Of a DNA stretch of 50,181 nt, positions 1-8,074 are shown piece by piece. The DNA lies in NCBI GenBank assembly GCA_001913845.2, contig MKGP02000043.1, positions 1 through 50,181 of the forward strand, in the 5' to 3' direction. The notes below the pieces were generated by a model. That model did not search any database. It was not told where the DNA came from and saw only the letters and a list, made by a program, of their open reading frames with translations. The position numbers and the translations under genes were made by a program. The stretch's first letter is position 1. The number at the start of each line of letters is the position of its first letter. The DNA comes from Limnothrix sp. CACIAM 69d (lineage in GTDB: Bacteria > Cyanobacteriota > Cyanobacteriia > CACIAM-69d).

Positions 1-2
1 TC

Positions 3-140
3 GAGCGGACGTTTGGCTGGCTGAACCGATTTCGGCGATTGAGCAAGGACTATGAGTTGTATTCGGAGACGAGCGAAGGAATGATCTATGGCTGCTTAAT
101 GCATTTGATGGTGAGAAGATTGGCTGCTCTAGATGATTAA
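3..140 (+). CDS. IS5-family transposase, C-terminal end (partial, runs off the left edge)
   Basis: The open frame from base 3 to the TAA at 138-140 encodes 45 residues beginning ERTFGWLNRFRRLSKDYE. This is the conserved C-terminal block of DDE transposases of the IS5 family (IS427/ISL2-like groups), where the E of 'ERTF.W' is the last acidic catalytic residue. The rest of the gene lies outside the window, so I cannot tell whether the element is intact. An AT-rich stretch follows the stop; the IS right end could lie within the next ~30 bases (an 'ATAAATCAGCTCT'-like end), but no matching left end is available to prove it. Confidence 0.85.
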   Translation, partial: ERTFGWLNRFRRLSKDYELYSETSEGMIYGCLMHLMVRRLAALDD

Positions 141-889
141 TAGTTGCTTTATAAATCAGCTCTAAAGGAAACATATTTTTCTGTTTGAATGTGTTTGAAT
201 CGATCGGCACCCTGATTTTAAAATATAGCGATAAATTTCTTAAGAAAACTCAGTTCAAAGGAAGATTTTAGATTCTTTGATTAAGATAAAGTCTTTGTAC
301 AATTATTTCTTCAGTTCTCAATCAAGGAAACAAATGGTCATCATTCAACAATTCAAGCTTGGTAATTCAATCACTTGGCTTTTGATTTTCGATAATCATT
401 TGATAGTTCAATTATCTCGAAATCATGAAAATATGATGACCAAGGTACTTCACCAGCTCCTATGCTGCTCAGTCATGATTGAGTCATCGTAGTTTGTAGT
501 ATTTAGCAATTGGGATCGAATAATTATTGAATAACACACACTAAAAGAGAGAACCAATTGGTGAAGGACGAATTGATCGGCGATCTGGTTTCGATCTTTC
601 GATCGCCGTAGCTTGCGTGGCTCAAAATCGAGGGAGATAGAAAACCTTTTAATTGACTCAGACCAATCAGTTCGATCGAGCTAAGAAAATCGCAATCCTG
701 AGCGCAGAAAGTTGGTTTTCTTGGTATAGATGGGACTCCAAATTGGATAAATAGGACTCCAGAAGTGATGTCAGGCTGAGTCATCCCGCTTGGGGTTTGG
801 TTGATTGCATCCTAAACCGCAAAAATGAAAAACCAGTGAAGCCACAGAAATCATGGCCCCGAGATACCCTGAATCATCCCTGACTCAGG
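141..889. other. Gene-poor AT-rich stretch after the transposase
   Basis: No convincing gene is visible. Two short open frames (277-492 plus, 524-784 minus) have no recognisable family, no ribosome binding site and atypical composition. The stretch is clearly more AT-rich than the rest of the window up to about 540, which fits IS-flanking DNA. I see no clear terminator or promoter. Confidence 0.5.
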
Positions 890-2284
890 TTATGGATTCG
901 CGAGCGTTTGCAAGGTCAAAACCTGGGGCGGGGTGGCATCGGGGGGATAGATCAGGCTGACTTGCACGAGCCGATCGCCCTGGGGCGGCAACTGCACCGT
1001 CGCAAGGGGCTGACCCGCTTCTCCTCGGCGCTGCACCAAATGCACATATCGCGTTTGTGGCAATCCCCGATCGTCGGGGTATCGAATGCGGACGGTTCCC
1101 CGAAAGAAGACTGAGTTGGGCAACGGATCGAAAAACTGCAACCCAGGCGCGGGCGCATCGAATTTCACTGGCGTTTCTAAGGCGATCGCCACCGTCTGCG
1201 GTTGGGCTGTGGGGTTATGCAGGGGCAAGGTGAGGTCATATTCAATCCCGTAGTTGCCGTGGGCGGCCCAGGCCGTATCCGGGTAGCGAGCCACGATCGG
1301 GGCGGTTTGCACTTGCTCAGTCCCCAGCCGACCGGCAACCAGGGTGCTCACACCATAGGAAAAGGCTGCACCGGGGGCGGGAATACTGAGGCGTGGGTTG
1401 TTGGGCCCATCGGTAACGATCGCGCGCCAACGCGACCCGATCGCCACGCCGGCCACCCGGCCATAACGTAGGGGGCCCGGTGCGCCAGGGGCCGTGGGAA
1501 CTGGTTCGCGCGGCCCTGACAGGGTTCCAGTGGTAAGCGTCGATCGCCAGTCCGCTGCCGTGGGGGGCTGTTCTCCACCGTCGGGGGTTACCTGGGCAAA
1601 ACGGGCGAGGGTAGCGGCATAAACCGGGCGATCGCTGTCCAGGCGCAGCAGGGTGGAACGACCGTTCAGGGGTGGATTGAGCGATCGAACCGGGATGGGC
1701 AAACTGGTCAGCACAATGGTTTCACCTGGGGGAATGGTGACCCGATCGGGCAAATCCGCTTGGCGGCGGCCGCGTAACACCCAATCCACCGCTCGGCTGC
1801 CGGGGCCCGAGTAGACCTGGCCGATTGGGTTATCCACCATCGGCGGCAATGCAATAAACGGCGCATCGGGCTGGCTGAGGTAGCTGGCCCCCTGAAGAAC
1901 TCGCACCGTTGCCGATCGATGGGGATCCGCGTTGCCCAACACAATTCCCACATAGAGCGATCGCAGGTCGATCGCCCCATCCGGCCCCGTTGCCACCGCT
2001 TTGGCAATGTGGTGGGCAAAAATATCAAACCGTCCTTGAAACACCTGATTAAGATGTGCCTCTGGACTGCGCATCCCAGCAGGGGGAAAGGTCGAGAGCA
2101 AAATTCCCGCTTGCTGGACAATTTCCGGGCTGTTGCTATTCAGCACAGGCACCGCATCCAAATGTCCCGGGAGCGATCGCACCTCTTGGGGCCGTAGATT
2201 TGGCCTCGGACTCGGTGCAGGCGTTCCGGGTGGCAAGCCCTGCGCTCCCAAAATCCCCGCCAGTAGCCAGCTTGCCAACACCAT
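890..2284 (-). CDS. DUF3370 domain-containing secreted protein
   Basis: 464 residues. The N-terminus (VLASWLLAGILGAQG) is a short hydrophobic signal-peptide-like segment. It is followed by the diagnostic DUF3370 opening LRPQEVRSLPGHLDAVPVLN and 'NSNSPEIVQQAGILLSTFPPA'-like text around residues 30-70. The family is found mainly in cyanobacteria, and I know of no established biochemical function. The rest looks like beta-rich domains with several Pro/Gly-rich loops (for example 'PPGETIVLTSLPIPV' near residue 190), suggesting an exported or envelope protein. The gene stands alone: the next gene upstream on this strand is far away and the plus-strand neighbour diverges. The ATG at 2282-2284 is the first start in frame; no strong Shine-Dalgarno supports it. 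Confidence 0.85.
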   Translation of the reverse strand: MVLASWLLAGILGAQGLPPGTPAPSPRPNLRPQEVRSLPGHLDAVPVLNSNSPEIVQQAGILLSTFPPAGMRSPEAHLNQVFQGRFDIFAHHIAKAVATGPDGAIDLRSLYVGIVLGNADPHRSATVRVLQGASYLSQPDAPFIALPPMVDNPIGQVYSGPGSRAVDWVLRGRRQADLPDRVTIPPGETIVLTSLPIPVRSLNPPLNGRSTLLRLDSDRPVYAATLARFAQVTPDGGEQPPTAADWRSTLTTGTLSGPREPVPTAPGAPGPLRYGRVAGVAIGSRWRAIVTDGPNNPRLSIPAPGAAFSYGVSTLVAGRLGTEQVQTAPIVARYPDTAWAAHGNYGIEYDLTLPLHNPTAQPQTVAIALETPVKFDAPAPGLQFFDPLPNSVFFRGTVRIRYPDDRGLPQTRYVHLVQRRGEAGQPLATVQLPPQGDRLVQVSLIYPPDATPPQVLTLQTLANP

Positions 2285-2659
2285 CCTTCAAGCCCTCCCG
2301 CAACCACAAAGCATCGCGGCTCCCATTATCTCAAACCAATGGCCCCTCCTGGGTTGCCGGCCGCTGGGGTTAATCAACAGTTCCTCAACCCATCGCCCTA
2401 ACCGCATCGGACAACTCGCAACCCTCGATCGCCCCAGCCGTGCAACTCCCCAGCGCAAAAAACCAACATAGTCCAACATCGATCGGCACTAAACAGCCAA
2501 ATTAGCCCAAAAACGGGCTGAAACGTTTCATTTGGGGTTACTACCCCATTCGTGCCCCTTGGAAGCCGAGATAGTTCAACAGCCCCTTGGCCACAAAAGC
2601 CACGACAACCCATCAGTCCCAAGAGGACAATGGCATCAGAAATCGCAATCGAAAATCTT

Positions 2660-2695
2660 GAGTAATTTTTGGAGTAATTTTTGGAGCAATCTTTG
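2660..2695. repeat. 12-bp tandem repeat, three units
   Basis: Two identical copies of GAGTAATTTTTG are followed by a third, diverged copy GAGCAATCTTTG. The array lies about 85 bases upstream of a TATAAT box in the region before the PEP-CTERM gene. It could be a slippage product or a regulator binding array; nothing in the sequence decides. Confidence 0.8.
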
Positions 2696-2777
2696 CAGAA
2701 TCATCTGGACAGAGTTATCAATTTCCCGCCTAAAGGCTTCGTGATTTCTGACAAAAACATCCCGTGATGACGGTCAC

Positions 2778-2783
2778 TATAAT
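2778..2783 (+). promoter_or_regulatory. Possible -10 box (TATAAT) for the PEP-CTERM gene
   Basis: A perfect TATAAT occurs inside AT-rich DNA upstream of the gene starting at 3141. The best -35-like hexamer (CTGACA at 2748-2753) is 24 bases away, too far for a standard sigma-70 promoter. If real, this is an extended or activator-dependent promoter with a ~350-base leader. Confidence 0.3.
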
Positions 2784-3140
2784 TTAAGCTTTTTCAAATT
2801 TTCAATCACCGAAAACCTTGCGCACAAAAGCTTTTGGTCTTTTTGTATTTGATCTTTACTTAATCTTTAAACTTTAAATAGACTTCATAAAACTAGCTTG
2901 CAATTAAAGATTCCGCCAAGAGCCAGAAAAACGCTAGACAGGCCTTCGTAAACACAGTACAAGTAAATCAAGAACCCAAAAGAGCGCGTGCTTTTCCAGG
3001 CAAAACAAGCGGACTAAATCATTCACCGGTTTGGTAAGTGGGCGCGATCGACATCAAGGGTGCTGTCAGGAAAAGCGATTCCAGCAAAACTACCACTGCT
3101 CACCAAGAACATTCGGATTAGGACTAGGAGGATTTAAATC

Positions 3141-3884
3141 GTGAAAGGTTTTATTTGGAAAGGCTTTGTCCTCGCAGCGGCTACCCTCGTCGGCACCATG
3201 TCTGCCTCTGCCGCCCGTGCGTTGCAACTAACTCCCGAACAGTTGGCCAAATTTGATACTTACGTCCAACAGGAGCGCAAAGCATTCACGGCGCTGGAAC
3301 TCTCGCAAATTAACCCCAACAGCCTGAAGTGGTCGGGTGCTGCTGATTCGCTGGAAGTCTACTTCATCAACGAAGGTGCTGCTTATCGCAACCAGTTGCT
3401 CTTTTCCGCCAACAATGGCCCTTTGAGCACGGTCTTTAATGATGTGTCTTCCAAGGAGTCGATTTTGGCTGAGGCTGATGGCCCCCTGAAGCGGGGTCAA
3501 GGCGTGAGCCTCGGATCCTTCAGCAAAGGCAGCGTGATTGACTTCTTCCTGAACTCTGATGGCTACAGCCGTGGCGAAAACTACGCTGGCATCACTTCGG
3601 ATCAGGTTTATGGCACGGGGACTTGGAACTTCTTGGGCGCTGATGCCAACCGCAATGGCGACAAGCTGCAACACATGATTGCCTACGACTTGGGCGATGG
3701 TTGGACTCTGATGGGCTTTGAAGACATCGTGACCGGCGGTGACCTGGACTATAACGACACGGTGTTTGTGGTTCGTGGTGTGGCTGGCTCGAAGGTGGCA
3801 ACGCCTGAGCCTTCGGTGATGCTGTCGCTGGCTGCTGCTGCGGCTCTGGGCTTGGTGTCCCGCCGTCGTCAGCAAGATAGCTAG
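3141..3884 (+). CDS. Secreted DUF4114-like protein with PEP-CTERM-type sorting signal
   Basis: 247 residues from a GTG start preceded by a strong AGGAGG at 3127-3132. Residues 1-28 are a signal peptide ending in 'SASAARA'. The C-terminus has the tripartite sorting signal: a PEP-like motif (TPEPS), a hydrophobic Ala/Leu helix (VMLSLAAAAALGLV) and a basic tail (SRRRQQ). By family knowledge this targets a protein to exosortase for processing and delivery to the surface or extracellular matrix. Just before it, 'GFEDIVTGGDLDYNDTVFVV' resembles the Asp-rich, probably calcium-binding core of DUF4114. It likely acts outside the cell, for example in matrix or adhesion; that role is inferred. No exosortase gene is in the window. 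It appears monocistronic, with its own terminator at 4087. Confidence 0.85.
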   Translation: MKGFIWKGFVLAAATLVGTMSASAARALQLTPEQLAKFDTYVQQERKAFTALELSQINPNSLKWSGAADSLEVYFINEGAAYRNQLLFSANNGPLSTVFNDVSSKESILAEADGPLKRGQGVSLGSFSKGSVIDFFLNSDGYSRGENYAGITSDQVYGTGTWNFLGADANRNGDKLQHMIAYDLGDGWTLMGFEDIVTGGDLDYNDTVFVVRGVAGSKVATPEPSVMLSLAAAAALGLVSRRRQQDS

Positions 3885-4086
3885 ACCGCTCAAGTGATGC
3901 TGCCATGGGTTGCCACTCAACCAATGGGCAGATGATCGGAGTAGGTGATTGACAGGCAATGACTAATCGTTGGCCATTGTCGGCAATCGCTAACCATCAA
4001 ACTGGCGGGTGGACCTTTCAATTGGGCTGAAGTTCCATCCGCCGGTTCGATCGAGCAATGGATATGGATTTGGTTCGGTAGATTAT

Positions 4087-4125
4087 GGGTGAGTTGAGCA
4101 AAATCAACTCGCCCACCTTTTTTTT
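4087..4125 (+). terminator. Rho-independent terminator of the PEP-CTERM gene
   Basis: GGGTGAGTTGA pairs with TCAACTCGCCC (one G-U pair) around a six-base loop and is followed after two bases by a run of eight T. It lies about 200 bases after the stop codon at 3884. Confidence 0.85.
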
Positions 4126-4220
4126 GGCTATTTTTCGGCCAATTTTTGGCTGATTATTAGCGACCTTGCGGGCAAAGGCTGTTTTTTGGAAAAACTGCGC
4201 TTGGCCTGTGCCTAGCCTGT

Positions 4221-4267
4221 GCCATCATCTCCGGGTTAGGACTGCTGACCGGGAGATGATGGCTTTT
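4221..4267 (+). promoter_or_regulatory. Stem-loop with T-run at the start of the transporter gene (attenuator or terminator)
   Basis: GCCATCATCTCC (4221-4232) pairs perfectly over 12 bp with GGAGATGATGGC (4252-4263), followed by TTTT. The T-run merges with the TTG that could start the downstream transporter, and the only GGGAG-like ribosome binding sequence (4251-4255) lies inside the right arm. The hairpin could therefore terminate transcription or hide the ribosome binding site. A well-formed terminator already exists at 4087, which argues against this one simply ending the upstream gene. Confidence 0.65.
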
Positions 4268-5258
4268 GAACGTTACAGGATGGATGGCGGCAACGCTGGC
4301 GGCTAGTTCGATCGCCCCGGTGGGGATGGCGCACCCTGGCGTGGGTTGGTTGGGGGCAACGGTGGCGGCGCTGTTTTGGGGGTCGTATCTAGTACCCGTG
4401 AAACGGCTACCGACGGTGGATCCCTTGGCGGCGCAACTGAGCATGGCGATCGGGATCGGGCTGTTGGCCATTCCGTTGGCGATCGCCTCTGGAGCTTGGA
4501 TTCCCAATGGCTGGGGCCTGCTGGCGGGGGTGATTTGGGCCTTGGGCAATTACGGCTCCATTTTTGTGGTGCGGGCCTTGGGATTGGCGCGGGGGTTGGC
4601 CCTGTGGGCCACGATCGGGATTGGAGTTTCGTTTCTTTGGGGGGCGTTGTTTTTTCGGGAGCCAGTGTTGTTACCGGTGGCCGTTGGGGGAGTGGCGCTG
4701 TTGGTGGCGGGAATTGCCCTGATGAATTGGCCCGATCGCCCAACCAAAACGCAACCCCCGGTCAAGCAATCAGCCCATCCACCGGCTAACCGATCGAGCC
4801 AGCCCCCCAGCCGCCGACTCAAAATCCAGGATCAGGGCTGGTGGCTTTGTGCCGTGGTGGGGTTGCTGTTTGGGTCGCAATCAGTCCCCTTTGCCTTTGC
4901 GGCCCAAAGCCCGATCGCCTTTGTGCCGTCTATGTCTCTCGGGATTTTGGGAACAGCGAGTCTGTTGGCTGGGCAACGGGGAGGCCGGGTGTTGCGGCAA
5001 TTGCCCCGATCGAGCCTGTTGGCGTTGGTTTGCGCGGGAATGCTCTGGAATGTGGCGAATGTGGGCAGCTTTTTCGCGGTCGATCGCCTCGGAATGGCGG
5101 TGGGAATGCCCCTAACTCAGTTTGCGATCGTGGTAAATGCGGCTTGGGGTCTGTGGTTGTTTCGAGAGGTGACCGGTCGCCAGCGAATTTTGCGAGTGGC
5201 GATCGGGACGATCTGCGCTTTTGGTGGAATTATTCTGATTGGAGGATCGCAGCTTTGA
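4266..5258 (+). CDS. DMT-superfamily transporter, GRP (glucose/ribose porter)-like
   Basis: 330 residues with about ten hydrophobic helices in two halves, separated by a charged Pro/Gln-rich cytoplasmic linker (about residues 158-188). 'AALFWGSYLVPVKR' near residues 34-47 is the hallmark opening of GRP/RhaT-like members of the drug/metabolite transporter superfamily, and the second half repeats the pattern ('LLFGSQSVPFAFA'). The substrate is not predictable; sugars or related small solutes are typical of the family. The open frame can start at TTG 4266, which overlaps the hairpin T-run, or at ATG 4284; the latter seems more natural. It is followed within 100 bases by a GFA-family gene on the same strand. 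Confidence 0.75.
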   Translation: MNVTGWMAATLAASSIAPVGMAHPGVGWLGATVAALFWGSYLVPVKRLPTVDPLAAQLSMAIGIGLLAIPLAIASGAWIPNGWGLLAGVIWALGNYGSIFVVRALGLARGLALWATIGIGVSFLWGALFFREPVLLPVAVGGVALLVAGIALMNWPDRPTKTQPPVKQSAHPPANRSSQPPSRRLKIQDQGWWLCAVVGLLFGSQSVPFAFAAQSPIAFVPSMSLGILGTASLLAGQRGGRVLRQLPRSSLLALVCAGMLWNVANVGSFFAVDRLGMAVGMPLTQFAIVVNAAWGLWLFREVTGRQRILRVAIGTICAFGGIILIGGSQL

Positions 5259-5351
5259 GGATTATTGGATTTTTACCGGTTGAATTTTTCAGGCGCTTGG
5301 TCTTCGACATCTTCGATATTTGATATTTCGTCTGCATGGAGAAAGATTTTT

Positions 5352-5780
5352 ATGAATGCTCCATTTTCAGGTGGCTGTGCATGCGGTGCCATACGCTACG
5401 AGTGCTCTAGTCAGCCAATGGCAATGCTCAATTGCCATTGCCGCGATTGTCAGCAATCTAGCGGAGCACCATTCGCATCTGGCATGGTTGTCTCTACAAA
5501 GTCCATTCGGGTTACAGGTTCTCCAAGCACATACTCCGTTCGCGCATCTAGCGGTGCTCAAACAACTCGAAGCTTTTGTTCAAACTGTGGCAGTCCCTTG
5601 TTTGCAACCGGCGAAGCAAGGCCCGATTTCACGTCCATCCGCTTCACGACACTGGATGATCAAAGTAACTTTTATCCAGCGTTGGACATCTGGACATCGA
5701 GCGCAGCTTCGTGGGTTTGCCTGAATGAGGAGCTGCCACATTTTCCGCAGTCGCCACCCCAAAGTAACGACCGTCTTTGA
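5352..5780 (+). CDS. GFA family (glutathione-dependent formaldehyde-activating enzyme / CENP-V-like) zinc protein
   Basis: 142 residues from ATG 5352. Family zinc ligands are visible in order: 'GGCACGAIRY' (CxC), 'CHCRDCQ' and 'FCSNCGSPLF'. These are the eight-Cys-type pattern of the GFA/Mss4-like fold, which binds two zinc ions. Members are usually called S-(hydroxymethyl)glutathione synthase-like, but many small bacterial ones have no proven activity, so the function stays general. The frame is open upstream to 5265, but ATG 5352 begins right at the conserved 'FSGGCACG' start of the family. It sits between a transporter and an RluA-like gene on the same strand. Confidence 0.85.
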   Translation: MNAPFSGGCACGAIRYECSSQPMAMLNCHCRDCQQSSGAPFASGMVVSTKSIRVTGSPSTYSVRASSGAQTTRSFCSNCGSPLFATGEARPDFTSIRFTTLDDQSNFYPALDIWTSSAASWVCLNEELPHFPQSPPQSNDRL

Positions 5781-5802
5781 ATATCCGAGTTTGTATATCT
5801 GA

Positions 5803-6762
5803 ATGGCGGGAGAAACCGGCACGCTCAATCAGGGTTGGGTCTATCAAGATCGGGTCGATCGCGCAGCGGCGGGCCTCACCCTCTTGGCCTACTACAGCCA
5901 ACACTATCGACACTCCACAGAACAGACTTGGCGCGATCGAATTTTGGCGGGTCAAATTTTGGTCGAAGATGGCCCGGCCAGTCCTCAGCAAATTCTGCGA
6001 TCGGGGCAACGGTTAACCTACCATCGCTCTCCTTGGGTGGAACCAGCCGTGCCCCTGGAGTTTGCAGTGCTCTACGAAGATGCAGATCTGTTGGTGGTGG
6101 CGAAACCCGCTGGCTTGCCCGTGATGCCGGCAGGGGGTTTTTTGGAACATACCCTGTTGCGGCAACTGCAAAAACGCTATCCACAATCCAGCCCCGTGCC
6201 CATTCACCGACTGGGGCGCGGCACTTCCGGTTTGGTCTTGCTGGCCCGATCGCCCCAGGCCCGATCGCACCTGACCCAACAAATGCGCGATCGGCAAATG
6301 CATAAGGTCTATTGGGCTTTGGCGGTAGGCAACGCTCCCATGGATCGGTTTCGGATTGAGCAGCCGATCGGCAAAATTCCCCACCCCCAATTGGGGCATC
6401 TTTACGGGGTCACCCCGGATGGAGCCTTTGCCCGCAGCGATTGCCAAGTATTGCGGCGGGATCGTGACCAAATGTTGGTCGAAGTCACCATTCTCACGGG
6501 CCGTCCCCACCAAATTCGCATTCACTTAGCCGCCGCCGGATTTCCCCTCGTGAGCGACCCACTCTATGGAGCTGGTGGGCAACCGCAACTAACCCCGATC
6601 GCGCCGGAGGCCACAAGGGATCCCGAGGCGATCGCCCTGCCCGGCGACTGTGGCTATTGGCTCCATGCCCAGGCCCTCGCCTTCCGCCATCCCCGCACCC
6701 AAGCCCCGATCGAGGCTTGCTGTCCTGCGCCGTCGCCATTTGGCCAGCCTGCCCATCGTTAG
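5803..6762 (+). CDS. RluA-family pseudouridine synthase-like protein lacking the usual catalytic Asp
   Basis: 319 residues. An N-terminal S4-like region (residues 1-75, 'ILAGQILVEDG') is followed by the RluA-type catalytic fold: 'LLVVAKPAGLPVMP', the motif-II block 'IHRLGRGTSGLVLLA' near residue 142, and the C-terminal 'TGRPHQIRIHLAAAGFPLV'. The family converts specific uridines in rRNA or tRNA to pseudouridine. The motif normally reads HRLD, with the Asp as nucleophile; here it reads HRLG. From memory some plant and cyanobacterial homologues also carry the Gly form, so this may be a divergent subfamily rather than a damaged gene, because the rest of the fold is intact. Pseudouridine synthase activity should not be assumed. 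Confidence 0.85.
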   Translation: MAGETGTLNQGWVYQDRVDRAAAGLTLLAYYSQHYRHSTEQTWRDRILAGQILVEDGPASPQQILRSGQRLTYHRSPWVEPAVPLEFAVLYEDADLLVVAKPAGLPVMPAGGFLEHTLLRQLQKRYPQSSPVPIHRLGRGTSGLVLLARSPQARSHLTQQMRDRQMHKVYWALAVGNAPMDRFRIEQPIGKIPHPQLGHLYGVTPDGAFARSDCQVLRRDRDQMLVEVTILTGRPHQIRIHLAAAGFPLVSDPLYGAGGQPQLTPIAPEATRDPEAIALPGDCGYWLHAQALAFRHPRTQAPIEACCPAPSPFGQPAHR

Positions 6763-6812
6763 CACCAAATCTTGAGCGCCAGATCTTGAGCATCAAATCT
6801 TGAGCATCAAAT

Positions 6813-7763
6813 CTAGGGAGCCTTGGAACCTGCCGCCGAACCGCCGATTTGCACATTGGGCGTTTGGATGGTTGGGGCTTGCTGACCATTCCACTTTTCA
6901 ATGCGAGTTCGCTCCACCCGCAACCGTTCCAACTCCAATAATTGCGGGGTGATGGAACCCGCCCGCAGGCGATTGGACTCTGCTTCAGCCCGGGCCTGTT
7001 CGATCGTCACCAACGCTTCTCCCTTGGCCCTCGCCACATTGGAAGCCGCCTCTGCTTCCACTTTGCGACGATTGGCCTCAGCCGTTTGGGCCGCCTGTTG
7101 GGCCGCAAACTGTTCGTTAATGCTTTTTTGAATGTCCGGGGGCAGCCGCAACGGCCCCAAAAGGGACACATCTTGAACGGTGATGAATTGGAAGCGTCGT
7201 TGCACACAGGCCCGCACCGTTGCCACCAATCGCTGCTGGCTGGTGGGCACTTGCACGGGGGTCAGGGCTAAGGTTTCTGCCGCTTCCGAAAAACAATTTC
7301 TCAATCCGTTTCTTAGCTCATTCGCCCGAAATTGATCGGGGGTTTTGCGGTAGGTTTCATAGAATTCATGCAGTCTGGTTCTAGTGGTGTTGGGAATTAC
7401 TTCCGTAGAAAAACCAAACGATAGGCCCACATCCGCCGAAACGGGACTACCGGCTACGGAAAACACGATCGACTCATCAACGGGTGAGCCTTCCGTTGCT
7501 TCTTTGGTGAAAGGATAGGTATTGACAAAGGTTGGAAAAACAACAATTTCTTCCGTGTAGCCATTAAACCAAACACGCCCCGTCACCAATTCAGCTTTAT
7601 CAATTCCTTTGCTGCCACCATAGAGTTGAATTTTGAGGCCGGCATACCCTGGCTCAACGGTGGTGATACTGGTTCCGGGAATGATGCCACAGGCGTTAAG
7701 GGCTGAGGTAAGCAGGGCAAGGGCTGAAGTTTGGATGATTACTCGTTTTGGAAGTGTTGTCAT
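6813..7763 (-). CDS. SPFH/prohibitin-like lipoprotein
   Basis: 316 residues. The N-terminus is a lipoprotein signal peptide with lipobox 'ALNAC' (Cys25). The following domain ('TTVEPGYAGLKIQLYGG', 'VWFNGYTEEIVVFPTFVNTY') is the SPFH/band 7 fold of prohibitins and stomatins. Residues ~215-285 form a charged Ala/Glu/Arg-rich coiled coil (AEANRRKVEAEAASNVARAK), typical of the oligomerising helix of the family. These proteins form ring-like membrane scaffolds. Anchoring through a lipidated Cys would place the body in the periplasm or thylakoid lumen, if the lipobox is used. It appears monocistronic; an AT-rich leader and a repeat element lie upstream. Confidence 0.85.
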   Translation of the reverse strand: MTTLPKRVIIQTSALALLTSALNACGIIPGTSITTVEPGYAGLKIQLYGGSKGIDKAELVTGRVWFNGYTEEIVVFPTFVNTYPFTKEATEGSPVDESIVFSVAGSPVSADVGLSFGFSTEVIPNTTRTRLHEFYETYRKTPDQFRANELRNGLRNCFSEAAETLALTPVQVPTSQQRLVATVRACVQRRFQFITVQDVSLLGPLRLPPDIQKSINEQFAAQQAAQTAEANRRKVEAEAASNVARAKGEALVTIEQARAEAESNRLRAGSITPQLLELERLRVERTRIEKWNGQQAPTIQTPNVQIGGSAAGSKAP

Positions 7764-7941
7764 AGTTTACTCTCACACCTTCAATCAACAATCAGTTAAA
7801 AGGATGACTAACGAGCATTAATCATGAATTGAGCAAGCAATTGAGCAAAATACGAATCGAGACACTTATTAAAAATCAATTAATTTACTAACTTTAAATA
7901 AAGCTCGAATTGAGTCATGTTTTCAATTGAGTCATGTTTTC

Positions 7942-8074
7942 AGAAGATGTCTGAAAAGTGTCTTTTCGCACGGGCAATGCACCAATAGTCTTGGGAGCAA
8001 GGGGCTTAAGCCCCTTGTCTTCGTCGATCGATGGGGCGTGCAGAGTATCGATTTTGGCTTTTCAGACATCCTCT
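7942..8074. mobile_element. MITE-like element with 17-bp terminal inverted repeats (type C)
   Basis: The left end AGAAGATGTCTGAAAAG (7942-7958) and right end CTTTTCAGACATCCTCT (8058-8074) are inverted repeats matching at 16 of 17 positions. The 133-bp unit contains no gene. In its centre is the 20-bp perfect palindrome CAAGGGGCTTAAGCCCCTTG (7998-8017), which recurs elsewhere in the window. It fits a miniature inverted-repeat element mobilised in trans by an IS transposase. Its right boundary meets the stop codon of the neighbouring minus-strand gene. Confidence 0.75.

Larger units (their letters stand above)
2285..3140. other. Long intergenic region and leader of the PEP-CTERM gene
   Basis: 856 bases separate the divergent DUF3370 and PEP-CTERM genes. 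Small frames here have no family resemblance and look like chance. The right half (about 2640-2960) is markedly AT-rich and holds a 12-bp triple tandem repeat and a TATAAT box, so it probably carries the promoter and a long untranslated leader for the gene at 3141. Confidence 0.5.

Noticed and set aside
524..784. 86-codon minus-strand frame near the left IS
   Set aside because: No ribosome binding site, no recognisable domain, composition unlike real genes here.
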